Source: Marinifilaceae bacterium (lineage in GTDB: Bacteria; Bacteroidota; Bacteroidia; Bacteroidales; Marinifilaceae). Taken from it: a stretch of 52,284 bases of DNA. Each line of letters opens with the position of its first letter. The stretch's first letter is position 1. The notes beneath the pieces are model-generated. The model did no database searches and was not told the origin of the DNA. It saw only the letters and a program-made list of their open reading frames with translations. Positions 45,768 through 52,284 of the stretch are shown here, in pieces. Both the position numbers and the translations under genes were made by a program. The stretch covers positions 1 through 52,284 of the forward strand of contig JAGBFU010000080.1 in assembly GCA_017936285.1 (NCBI GenBank), given 5' to 3'.

Positions 45768-47870
45768 TTATAGCAAATCAACTCTTCCGTTTGCCTTCTC
45801 TACAACCTCCTTAGCAATGTTCTTTGGAACCTCTGCATAGTGGTCAAACTCCATTGAAGAACTTGCACGACCTGAAGACAATGTTCTTAGAACGGTTACG
45901 TAACCGAACTGCTCTGATAGAGGAACCTGTGCGTTAACAACACGAGCACCTGAGCGGCTCTCCATTCCGTCAACCTGTCCACGACGACGGTTCAAGTCTG
46001 CAATAATATCTCCCATATACTCCTCAGGAGTAACAACCTCAAGCTTCATGATAGGCTCCATCAATACTGGAGATGCCTTCTGACAAGCCTCCTTGAATCC
46101 CATCTTAGCTGCCATCTCGAATGATAGAGCATCTGAGTCAACCGGGTGGAATGATCCATCAACCAATGTAATCTTCAAGCTCTCCATCTCATATCCTGCC
46201 AATACTCCATTAGACATAGCCTCTTTGAATCCTTTCTCAACAGATGGAATAAACTCCTTAGGAATATTACCTCCCTTAACCTCGTTGATAAACTCAAGAC
46301 CCTCTTTGCCCTCGGCAGCAGGCTCCATACGGAAGATGATATCAGCAAACTTACCACGACCTCCAGACTGTTTCTTGAATACGTGACGCAACTCAACAGT
46401 ACCGGTAATTGCCTCCTTGTAAGCAACCTGTGGTGCTCCCTGATTACACTCAACCTTGAACTCTCTCTTCAAACGGTCCATAATGATATCAAGGTGCAAC
46501 TCACCCATTCCGCTAATAACTGTCTGACCTGAATCCTCATCGGTCTTAACACGGAAGGTTGGATCCTCCTCAGCCAACTTAGCCAAAGCCATACCCAACT
46601 TATCTGTATCCTTCTGAGTCAATGGCTCAACAGCGATACCGATCACTGGCTCTGGGAATGTCATACTCTCAAGAGCAATTGGGTGCTCAGGATCACACAA
46701 TGTATCTCCTGTACGGATATCCTTAAATCCTACGCAAGCACAGATATCTCCGGCCTCGATAAACTCTTTTGGCAACTGGTGGTTTGAGTGCATCTGGAAC
46801 AAACGTGAGATACGCTCTTTCTTATCTGTACGTGGGTTGTATACATATGAACCGGCAACAATCTTACCTGTATATACACGAGTGTAACACAAACGACCTA
46901 CGAACGGATCTGTTGCAATCTTGAATCCCAAAGCACACAATGGCTGATCTGGATCAACAGCGAATGAAACCTCAGTATCAGTTCCTGGAACAGTTCCTGT
47001 AATCTCTGGTTTGTCAAGTGGGTTAGGCAAATAGGTAATTACCGCATCCAACAAGTTGTGAACACCCTTGTTCTTAAATGATGAACCACAAAGAACCGGA
47101 CAGAAATCCATAGCAATAACAGCTTTACGGATTACTGCTCTCAACTCCTCAACTGTAATAGAATCAGGATCCTCGAAGAAACGCTCCATTAGAGCATCAT
47201 CCTGTACAGCAGCAGCCTCAACCATTTTCTCTCTCCACTCTTGAGCCTCTGCCAACATATTCTCAGGGATCTCCTCTACCTCAGGAGTCATTGAACCATC
47301 CTTCCAAACATAAGCCTTCATCTCAACCAAATCAATAACTCCCTTGAAGTTCTCCTCAGAACCAATAGGCAACTGAAGAGGAATTGGATTTGCATGAAGT
47401 TTCTCACGAATCTCACGAACAGCCTTGAAGAAGTCTGCTCCAGAACGGTCCATTTTGTTTACGAAGGCAATTCTTGGCACTCCGTATTTATTAGCCTGAC
47501 GCCAAACGGTCTCAGACTGAGCCTCTACACCTCCTACAGCACAGAATAGAGCTACAGCTCCATCCAATACACGCAAAGAACGCTCAACCTCTACTGTGAA
47601 ATCTACGTGTCCAGGGGTGTCGATAATATTAATTTTATACTGCTTGTTTTGGTAATTCCAAAAACATGTTGTAGCAGCAGATGTGATAGTGATTCCACGC
47701 TCCTGCTCCTGAACCATCCAGTCCATTGTAGCAGAACCGTCGTGAGTCTCACCAATCTTATGGTTTACTCCGGTGAAATAAAGAATACGCTCGGTAGTTG
47801 TTGTTTTACCCGCATCGATGTGGGCCATAATACCGATATTTCTGGTGAAATGTAAATCTCTTTTTGCCAT
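45768..47870 (-). CDS. fusA: Elongation factor G
   Basis: 700-aa translocation GTPase. G1 is [15 protein letters not shown], the switch regions are [10 protein letters not shown] and DTPGHVDF, and G4 is NKMDRSGAD. The C-terminal domains show [14 protein letters not shown] and [47 protein letters not shown]. Length is normal. Between rpsG (22 bases) and rpsJ. Confidence 0.98.
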   Translation of the reverse strand: MAKRDLHFTRNIGIMAHIDAGKTTTTERILYFTGVNHKIGETHDGSATMDWMVQEQERGITITSAATTCFWNYQNKQYKINIIDTPGHVDFTVEVERSLRVLDGAVALFCAVGGVEAQSETVWRQANKYGVPRIAFVNKMDRSGADFFKAVREIREKLHANPIPLQLPIGSEENFKGVIDLVEMKAYVWKDGSMTPEVEEIPENMLAEAQEWREKMVEAAAVQDDALMERFFEDPDSITVEELRAVIRKAVIAMDFCPVLCGSSFKNKGVHNLLDAVITYLPNPLDKPEITGTVPGTDTEVSFAVDPDQPLCALGFKIATDPFVGRLCYTRVYTGKIVAGSYVYNPRTDKKERISRLFQMHSNHQLPKEFIEAGDICACVGFKDIRTGDTLCDPEHPIALESMTFPEPVIGIAVEPLTQKDTDKLGMALAKLAEEDPTFRVKTDEDSGQTVISGMGELHLDIIMDRLKREFKVECNQGAPQVAYKEAITGTVELRHVFKKQSGGRGKFADIIFRMEPAAEGKEGLEFINEVKGGNIPKEFIPSVEKGFKEAMSNGVLAGYEMESLKITLVDGSFHPVDSDALSFEMAAKMGFKEACQKASPVLMEPIMKLEVVTPEEYMGDIIADLNRRRGQVDGMESRSGARVVNAQVPLSEQFGYVTVLRTLSSGRASSSMEFDHYAEVPKNIAKEVVEKANGRVDLL

Positions 47871-47892
47871 AATATTCTATCTATTTACCGGA

Positions 47893-48372
47893 TTAGAATC
47901 TAAAGTGTGCAAATGCTCTATTCGCCTCAGCCATTCTGTGGGTATCCTCTTTCTTCTTGAAAGCAGCTCCCTCACATTTGTAAGCAGCCATAATCTCAGC
48001 AGCCAACTTGTCTGCCATGTCTCTACCGCTACGCTTACGAGCATAAAGAATCATATTTTTAACTGAAATCGCAATCTTACGAGCTGGCTTAATCTCCATT
48101 GGCACCTGGAATGTAGCTCCACCTACACGGCGGCTCTTAACCTCAACTTGTGGAGTGATATTCTCCAAAGCCTGCTTCCATACCTCCAATGCGCTCTTCT
48201 CCTCTTTCTTAGCCAATTTCTCATCTACAATCTCCAATGCGCTGTAGAAGATGTTAAACGCGATGGTCTTCTTACCATCGATCATCAAATCATTTACGAA
48301 ACGTGTTACCAAAACATCATTAAACTTTGGATCTGGCAACAAAATTCTTTTCTTTGGTTTAGCTTTTCTCAT
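47893..48372 (-). CDS. rpsG: 30S ribosomal protein S7
   Basis: 159 aa. [60 protein letters not shown] and FAHFRF match the family. It starts assembly of the 30S head. It lies 119 bases after rpsL, an unusually long gap for this block, which could hold an S7 feedback site as in E. coli. Confidence 0.97.
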   Translation of the reverse strand: MRKAKPKKRILLPDPKFNDVLVTRFVNDLMIDGKKTIAFNIFYSALEIVDEKLAKKEEKSALEVWKQALENITPQVEVKSRRVGGATFQVPMEIKPARKIAISVKNMILYARKRSGRDMADKLAAEIMAAYKCEGAAFKKKEDTHRMAEANRAFAHFRF

Positions 48373-48491
48373 TTCTTTTTTAGTTTACGAATCTGTTCTT
48401 TAAGCTGCCCTTAAAACGTCTTCAACGATTCACATCATTTACTCAACTTTTGCGGAACAACCCATAAACAACTTCCGATTCTCGTTGATGA

Positions 48492-48890
48492 TTACTTTTT
48501 GCCCTTAGCAGCCTGACCTGGCTTTGGTCTCTTAGCTCCGTACTTAGAACGGCTCTGCAAACGACCGTTAACTCCTGCAGCATCCAAGGTTCCACGAACC
48601 AAGTGGTAACGTACTCCTGGAAGATCCTTAACACGACCACCACGGATTAGCACGATTGAGTGCTCCTGTAGGTTGTGTCCCTCTCCTGGGATGTAAGCAT
48701 TAACCTCCTTACTGTTTGTCAATCTAACTCTGGCCACTTTTCTCATCGCTGAGTTCGGCTTTTTAGGAGTGGTGGTATATACACGCACGCAAACTCCACG
48801 TCTTTGAGGACATGCATCCAAAGCTGGAGCCTTAGATTTCTCCTCATTTCTTACTCTTCCTTTTCTTACTAACTGTTGAATAGTAGGCAT
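48492..48890 (-). CDS. rpsL: 30S ribosomal protein S12
   Basis: 132 aa. [35 protein letters not shown] and [19 protein letters not shown] are diagnostic. The two lysines whose replacement gives streptomycin resistance (TPKKPNS and GRVKDLP) are both wild type. First gene of the block, with a strong promoter 47 bases upstream. Confidence 0.98.
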   Translation of the reverse strand: MPTIQQLVRKGRVRNEEKSKAPALDACPQRRGVCVRVYTTTPKKPNSAMRKVARVRLTNSKEVNAYIPGEGHNLQEHSIVLIRGGRVKDLPGVRYHLVRGTLDAAGVNGRLQSRSKYGAKRPKPGQAAKGKK

Positions 48891-48936
48891 TACACGTACT
48901 TTTTATAAAAATTACACTTTTATCCAAAATGGACTG

Positions 48937-48968
48937 CAAAGTTATATCCTTTTTTTCAAAAAAACAAA
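48937..48968 (-). promoter_or_regulatory. Promoter of the str-S10 ribosomal block
   Basis: On the minus strand TTTG (48965-48968), 20 bases, then TAACTTTG (48937-48944): a full -33/-7 match, giving a leader of about 40 bases to rpsL. Confidence 0.85.
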
Positions 48969-49005
48969 CATTCTTACTTTTTTTTCGATACAATTGCAAA
49001 GAGTT

Positions 49006-49037
49006 TCAGTTTGTTACGTCAAACTGACATTTTGTCG
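49006..49037. promoter_or_regulatory. Overlapping dyads upstream of the sigma-54 activator gene
   Basis: TCAGTTTG (49006-49013) is repeated inverted as CAAACTGA (49020-49027). Its second arm runs into TGACATTTTGTCG (49025-49037), a 13-bp dyad nearly identical to the one beside the grpE sigma-54 promoter. The dyads lie just upstream of the activator gene's -7 box, so autoregulation is a reasonable inference. Confidence 0.5.
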
Positions 49038-49048
49038 GAAAAAACTGC

Positions 49049-49056
49049 TACTTTTG
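49049..49056 (+). promoter_or_regulatory. -7 promoter element of the sigma-54 activator operon
   Basis: TACTTTTG matches TAnnTTTG, 48 bases before the start. The nearest TTTG (49031-49034) is only 14 bases upstream, too close for a normal -33 and inside the 13-bp dyad. Confidence 0.5.
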
Positions 49057-49104
49057 CAAACGATTGGGGAGTGAGAATCATACTCGCTCTATATATAATA
49101 AGGT

Positions 49105-50355
49105 ATGGACGAAGAGCTATTTTTAAATATAAAACAGCGCTACAATATTATCGGGAACAATAGCAAGCTGAAACGTGCTATTGATATAGCCGTTCAGGTG
49201 GCAAACACTAACCTATCGGTATTGATTACCGGTGAGAGTGGCGTAGGAAAAGAGGTTTTCCCAAAAATCATTCACGATAACAGCGCACGTAAACACTCAA
49301 AATATATTGCAGTCAATTGTGGAGCCATTCCTGAAGGTACAATTGACTCTGAACTGTTCGGTCATGTCAAGGGCGCATTTACCGGAGCCCTGAATGAGCG
49401 AAAAGGATATTTTGAAGAGGCAAACGGAGGTACAATTTTTCTGGACGAGGTTGGAGAGTTACCCTACCCGACACAGGCCCGTCTGTTGCGAGTATTGGAG
49501 AGCGGCGAGTTCATCAAGGTCGGATCGTCAACCGTTCAAAAGACCGATGTCAGGGTTATTGCTGCCACAAATGTAAATATGAGTGAGGCCGTAAAGAAGA
49601 ACAAGTTCCGCGAGGATCTTTTCTACAGGCTCAATACCATTCCTATCCACATTCCATCGCTTCGTGAACGCCAGGAGGATATTCCTCTACTCTTCCGTTA
49701 CTTTGCAAATCGATGCACAGACGACTACAAGATGCCAAGAATATCATTGACACCTGATGCAGAGCAAATGTTAAAGAGTTATTCATGGCCGGGAAATATT
49801 CGACAGTTAAAGAACATAACCGAACAGATTGCACTCATTGAGCGGGCCAGAATAATCGATGATACAATTCTGAGCACATATCTTCCTCATGAGGGAGGCT
49901 TGATCCCGATTGGCTCAACTTCCGGAGGAGCATCGAACGACAACAACTATGCCACCGAACGTGAGATATTGTACAAGGTACTCTTTGATATGAAGAAGGA
50001 TATGAATGACATGAAAACCCTCGTTCATAATCTGATGCGGCGCGAAGGTCTGCGTGAAGAGGAGCTTATGCGAAGTGACAAGATGGAACAAGAGTTGATT
50101 CCACGTCATCACGATGACAACTACCCAACCTCGCCTATGCAAATCCATACTATGCCACACCATATTGAGCATAGTGGCGAGATTATCACTCCAGAAGAGA
50201 TTATCGAGGAGAGTTTCACGTTGGAGGAACGCGAAAAAGAGACTATTCTGAAAGCTCTGCGCAAAAACGGCGGCAAGCGCAAGCAGACTGCCATAGATTT
50301 AGGAATCTCAGAGAGAACCCTATATAGAAAATTAAAAGATTACAACATTGAATAA
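49105..50355 (+). CDS. Sigma-54-dependent transcriptional activator (AAA+ with Fis-type HTH)
   Basis: 416 aa. There is no receiver or sensor domain: the AAA+ domain starts by residue 16. Walker A is GESGVGKE (43-50), the sigma-54-contacting GAFTGA loop is at 90-95, and Walker B is GGTIFLDEVGEL (109-120), followed by the arginine finger region FREDLFYRLNTIPIHIPSLRERQEDI. A Met/His-rich linker (about 290-360) leads to a Fis-type HTH (about 373-416, RKQTAIDLGISERTLYRKLKDYNI). It drives open-complex formation by RpoN. The signal is unknown. It heads the lptE-secG gene run ahead of groES. Confidence 0.95.
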   Translation: MDEELFLNIKQRYNIIGNNSKLKRAIDIAVQVANTNLSVLITGESGVGKEVFPKIIHDNSARKHSKYIAVNCGAIPEGTIDSELFGHVKGAFTGALNERKGYFEEANGGTIFLDEVGELPYPTQARLLRVLESGEFIKVGSSTVQKTDVRVIAATNVNMSEAVKKNKFREDLFYRLNTIPIHIPSLRERQEDIPLLFRYFANRCTDDYKMPRISLTPDAEQMLKSYSWPGNIRQLKNITEQIALIERARIIDDTILSTYLPHEGGLIPIGSTSGGASNDNNYATEREILYKVLFDMKKDMNDMKTLVHNLMRREGLREEELMRSDKMEQELIPRHHDDNYPTSPMQIHTMPHHIEHSGEIITPEEIIEESFTLEEREKETILKALRKNGGKRKQTAIDLGISERTLYRKLKDYNIE

Positions 50356-50388
50356 GTAATACGAATAAAAGAAAATGAGAAAGAAACA

Positions 50389-50406
50389 ATTCCTAATTCC
50401 TAATTG
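50389..50406. repeat. Short direct repeat TTCCTAATTCCTAATT
   Basis: Between the activator gene and lptE. The same unit, in the opposite orientation, recurs at 52264-52284, and a related form at about 165-200. Confidence 0.5.
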
Positions 50407-50414
50407 AAGAAAGT

Positions 50415-50936
50415 ATGAAACACAAATTATACATAGCATTCATTGCAATCTTTGCACTATTCACATTGCAGAGTTGTGGAGTAAAGGTTAAGTACTCATT
50501 TACCGGAGCAAGTATTCCTCCGGCAGCAAAGACCTACTCTGTTGACTACTTCCCCAACAGAGCTCTGTTGATTGTTCCATCGCTCAGTACAAACTTTACC
50601 GAGAAGTTGCGAACATACATTCAGGACCACACATCGCTTATTGAGGTTACAGACGGTTCTGGTGATTTACGTTTTGAGGGCGAGATTACCGGATTTACAC
50701 AAAAACCTGTAAACATCACTGCTAACGAGGTTGCGGCATCGAACCGCCTTACTATCGAGATTCGTTGTGCATATATCAACACTATTGATGGCGAGAATGA
50801 TTTCGACTCAAGATTTTCGCAATATTCCGACTACTCGATTGATGCAGATTACGACGCTATCGAGGAGAGCCTGATTGACGAGATCACCGACGCGATTGTT
50901 GAGGACATCTATAACAAAGCCTTTGTAAACTGGTAA
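50415..50936 (+). CDS. lptE: LptE-family LPS assembly lipoprotein
   Basis: 173 aa with lipobox Cys21 (FTLQSCG). The mature part follows the Bacteroidota LptE pattern: GVKVKYSFTGASIPPAAKTYSVDYFPNRALLIVPSLSTNFTEKLRTYIQDHTSLIEV, GDLRFEGEITGF, then a C-terminal helix SLIDEITDAIVEDIYNKAFVNW. LptE plugs the LptD barrel that inserts LPS into the outer membrane. It shares one base (TAATG) with the next gene. Confidence 0.88.
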   Translation: MKHKLYIAFIAIFALFTLQSCGVKVKYSFTGASIPPAAKTYSVDYFPNRALLIVPSLSTNFTEKLRTYIQDHTSLIEVTDGSGDLRFEGEITGFTQKPVNITANEVAASNRLTIEIRCAYINTIDGENDFDSRFSQYSDYSIDADYDAIEESLIDEITDAIVEDIYNKAFVNW

Positions 50937-51523
50937 TGGATAGCAAAAATCTCATACAGTGCATCAAGTATGGCGAGGCCTCGATCCTTGAACAGGAGGA
51001 GTTGAGGGGACTTGTGCGCACCTACCCCTGGTTTGGAGCAGCCTACCTTGCTATTGAGATACTTGAGAGAGCAAAGCAAAGAGGTGATTATCAGAGTTCA
51101 CCCGAGAGTTGGTTACGTATGCCAAATCCGGAGTTGTTGTGTATGATTGAGGCAGGCGAGGACATTTTTGCTCAACCAACCACAACGACAAGCGATGTCT
51201 CAATACCTATCGTTCCCGTTACAGAGTATGAGATTGGTGACACTGAGGAGGAGATTGGCAGTGATCATGAGGATGATTTGATTGACAAATTCCTGAAAAA
51301 CATCAAACCCGACCCGATTCCCGAGGTTGACAAGGAGCGGGACAATGAGGGTGAAAATGCGGAGAGTGATGTGTATATGACTGAAACTTTAGCAAAAATT
51401 TACGTCAGTCAGGGACTTTATGAGAAGGCAATGACAACTTATTTCAAATTAAGTTTGAAAATTCCAGAAAAAAGTAGTTACTTTGCAGCTCAAATTGAAA
51501 AAATCAAACAGCTTAATAAATAA
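50936..51523 (+). CDS. Small acidic protein of unknown function, TPR-like C-terminus
   Basis: 195 aa, no signal peptide. The N-terminus (LIQCIKYGEASILEQEELRGLVRTYPWFGAAYLAIEIL) is helical and the middle is strongly acidic and probably disordered (EIGDTEEEIGSDHEDD). The C-terminus resembles a single TPR (TETLAKIYVSQGLYEKAMTTYFKLSLKIPEKSSYFAAQIEKIK). Its start overlaps the lptE stop and secG begins nine bases later, a position conserved in relatives from memory, so a link to the envelope or secretion is possible. Function unknown. Confidence 0.75.
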   Translation: MDSKNLIQCIKYGEASILEQEELRGLVRTYPWFGAAYLAIEILERAKQRGDYQSSPESWLRMPNPELLCMIEAGEDIFAQPTTTTSDVSIPIVPVTEYEIGDTEEEIGSDHEDDLIDKFLKNIKPDPIPEVDKERDNEGENAESDVYMTETLAKIYVSQGLYEKAMTTYFKLSLKIPEKSSYFAAQIEKIKQLNK

Positions 51524-51532
51524 CTAGTAATT

Positions 51533-51874
51533 ATGGTAGTATTCTACGTATTGATCGGATTGGCTTGCATATTGCTAATCTTGATTGTATTGGTACAGAA
51601 TCCTAAGGGTGGCGGCTTATCATCTACATTTGCCGGATCAAACCAGATTTTGGGAGTAAAGAAGACCAATGACTTCCTTGAGAAGGCTACATGGACCTTG
51701 GCAATTGTTGTAGGTCTGTTTTGTATTGTATCTTCTATCGGCACATCAAGCAACGAGGAGATGAACCGCACAGATTTGGAGAATCGTATTATGAACGAGA
51801 TTCCTGTTCAGAGCGAGGAGCTTCCTGTTACAGCACCTGAGGTTGAGACAACTCCAGAGGAGGTTGCTGAGTAA
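51533..51874 (+). CDS. secG: Protein translocase subunit SecG
   Basis: 113 aa. Two membrane helices: VVFYVLIGLACILLILIVLVQNPKGGGLSSTFAGS, containing the family QNPKGGGL motif, and ATWTLAIVVGLFCIVSSIG. An acidic tail follows (EELPVTAPEVETTPEEVAE). SecG assists the Sec channel. Last gene of the activator-lptE-secG run, ended by a strong terminator. Confidence 0.94.
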   Translation: MVVFYVLIGLACILLILIVLVQNPKGGGLSSTFAGSNQILGVKKTNDFLEKATWTLAIVVGLFCIVSSIGTSSNEEMNRTDLENRIMNEIPVQSEELPVTAPEVETTPEEVAE

Positions 51875-51895
51875 TCGGAGATATGTGCTAAGGCT

Positions 51896-51934
51896 AAAAT
51901 GTCAGTATGGGACTGCCATACTGACATTTTTTTT
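51896..51934 (+). terminator. Intrinsic terminator after secG
   Basis: A perfect 15-bp stem (51896-51910 with 51916-51930), built on ATGTCAGTATGG/CCATACTGACAT, closes the loop GACTG, followed by eight Ts. It separates secG from groES. Confidence 0.92.
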
Positions 51935-51935
51935 A

Positions 51936-51954
51936 TTTGGCACACTTTCTGCAT
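51936..51954 (+). promoter_or_regulatory. Sigma-54 (-24/-12) type promoter of groES
   Basis: TTTGGCACACTTTCTGCAT matches TGGCAC-N5-TTGC: TGGCAC is complete, and GG (51939-51940) and GC (51951-51952) are exactly ten bases apart. The start would be near 51964, 30 bases before the groES ATG. No TAnnTTTG lies between the terminator and the start. Confidence 0.75.
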
Positions 51955-51993
51955 AAAGAGAGATACAGAACAAACATTTAAATTTAAAATATT

Positions 51994-52263
51994 ATGGCAA
52001 TTAAGGCTATTTTAAACAAGATTATCGTTGAGCCTGTAGAGGCTGAGACTAAAACTGCAAGCGGCATCATTATCCCTGATTCCGCACAGGAGAAACCAAA
52101 CAGAGGCAAGGTTATTTCGGTAGGTAACGGCACAAAAGAGGAGCCTATGGAGATTCAGTTGGGCGATATTGTGGTTTTCGGCAAATATGCAGGAACCGAA
52201 CTTAATATTGACGGTGATAAATATATCGTAATGTCTCAGAGTGAGGTGTTGGCGGTATTATAG
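51994..52263 (+). CDS. groES: Co-chaperonin GroES
   Basis: 89 aa. AIKAILNKIIVEPVEAETKTASGIIIPDSAQEKPNRGKVISVGNGT contains the mobile loop (SGIIIPDSAQEK), and GDIVVFGKYAGTELNIDGDKYIVMSQSEVLAVL completes the fold. It caps GroEL; groEL is presumably just outside the window. Its promoter is of sigma-54 type and the window's sigma-54 activator gene lies about 2.9 kb upstream. Confidence 0.97.
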   Translation: MAIKAILNKIIVEPVEAETKTASGIIIPDSAQEKPNRGKVISVGNGTKEEPMEIQLGDIVVFGKYAGTELNIDGDKYIVMSQSEVLAVL

Positions 52264-52284
52264 TTAGGAATTAGGAATTAGGAA
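52264..52284. repeat. Tandem TTAGGAA repeat at the window edge
   Basis: Three copies of TTAGGAA start right after the groES stop and run to the window end. The inverse unit occurs before lptE, and related AACTCCT/ACTCCTA units lie at about 165-200. Confidence 0.55.

Noticed and set aside
46093..46386. 97-codon plus-strand frame opposite fusA
   Set aside because: Shadow of a highly conserved coding region with no promoter or homologous motif.
1..52284. CRISPR arrays, prophage, toxin-antitoxin or defence genes
   Set aside because: No regular direct-repeat array, integrase, phage structural gene, restriction or toxin family was seen. Apart from the small repeat-ended element, the window is core chromosome.

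Overview
The window is a stretch of a Bacteroidales (phylum Bacteroidota) chromosome. The evidence is the recurrent promoter form TTTG-N19-21-TAnnTTTG, almost no Shine-Dalgarno sequences, a fused SecD-SecF, a GldH-family lipoprotein, a BF3164-type propeller lipoprotein, a DUF5723 barrel, 2-oxoacid:ferredoxin oxidoreductase, C-minus (zinc-free) forms of S14 and L36, and a merged str-S10-spc-alpha ribosomal cluster with no tuf between fusA and rpsJ. I cannot settle the family or species from this sequence.

Layout. Bases 1-174 hold a dispersed repeat with no credible gene. Bases 175-2393 (minus) encode GldH and, overlapping by four bases, a fusion of a class I amidotransferase-like peptidase C26 and an M19 dipeptidase. 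Bases 2491-8014 (plus) carry metG, a class I aminotransferase, mdh and a propeller lipoprotein. Bases 8185-14693 (plus) carry secDF, a thioredoxin-fold lipoprotein without its CXXC, lpxH and comM. Bases 14695-18518 (minus) carry ppa, dnaJ, grpE, radC, rpsT and tRNA-Glu. After rsmI (plus), bases 19328-24534 (minus) form a three-gene envelope operon of unknown function, followed by a LysE-type exporter, a DUF721 protein and recF. A TPR membrane protein (plus) faces korAB (minus).

Bases 30610-48890 are one minus-strand block of translation genes: rpsL, rpsG, fusA, then S10, spc and alpha genes ending with rpoA and rplQ. The block is broken between rplX and rplE by 407 bp holding a terminator, a 192-bp element with terminal inverted repeats, a fresh promoter and a structured leader. 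Bases 49105-52263 (plus) carry a sigma-54 activator gene, lptE, a small unknown protein, secG and groES.

The most interesting signal joins three distant places. Sites with the exact sigma-54 (-24/-12) geometry lie upstream of grpE-dnaJ and of groES. The window also encodes a GAFTGA-type sigma-54 activator, and a 13-bp dyad, TGACATnnTGTCG, occurs both beside the grpE promoter and in the activator's own promoter region. The inference is a sigma-54-controlled chaperone regulon with its activator encoded just upstream of groES. The rest is mainly housekeeping: translation, protein export (SecY, SecDF, SecG), LPS assembly (LpxH, LptE) and central metabolism (Mdh, KorAB).
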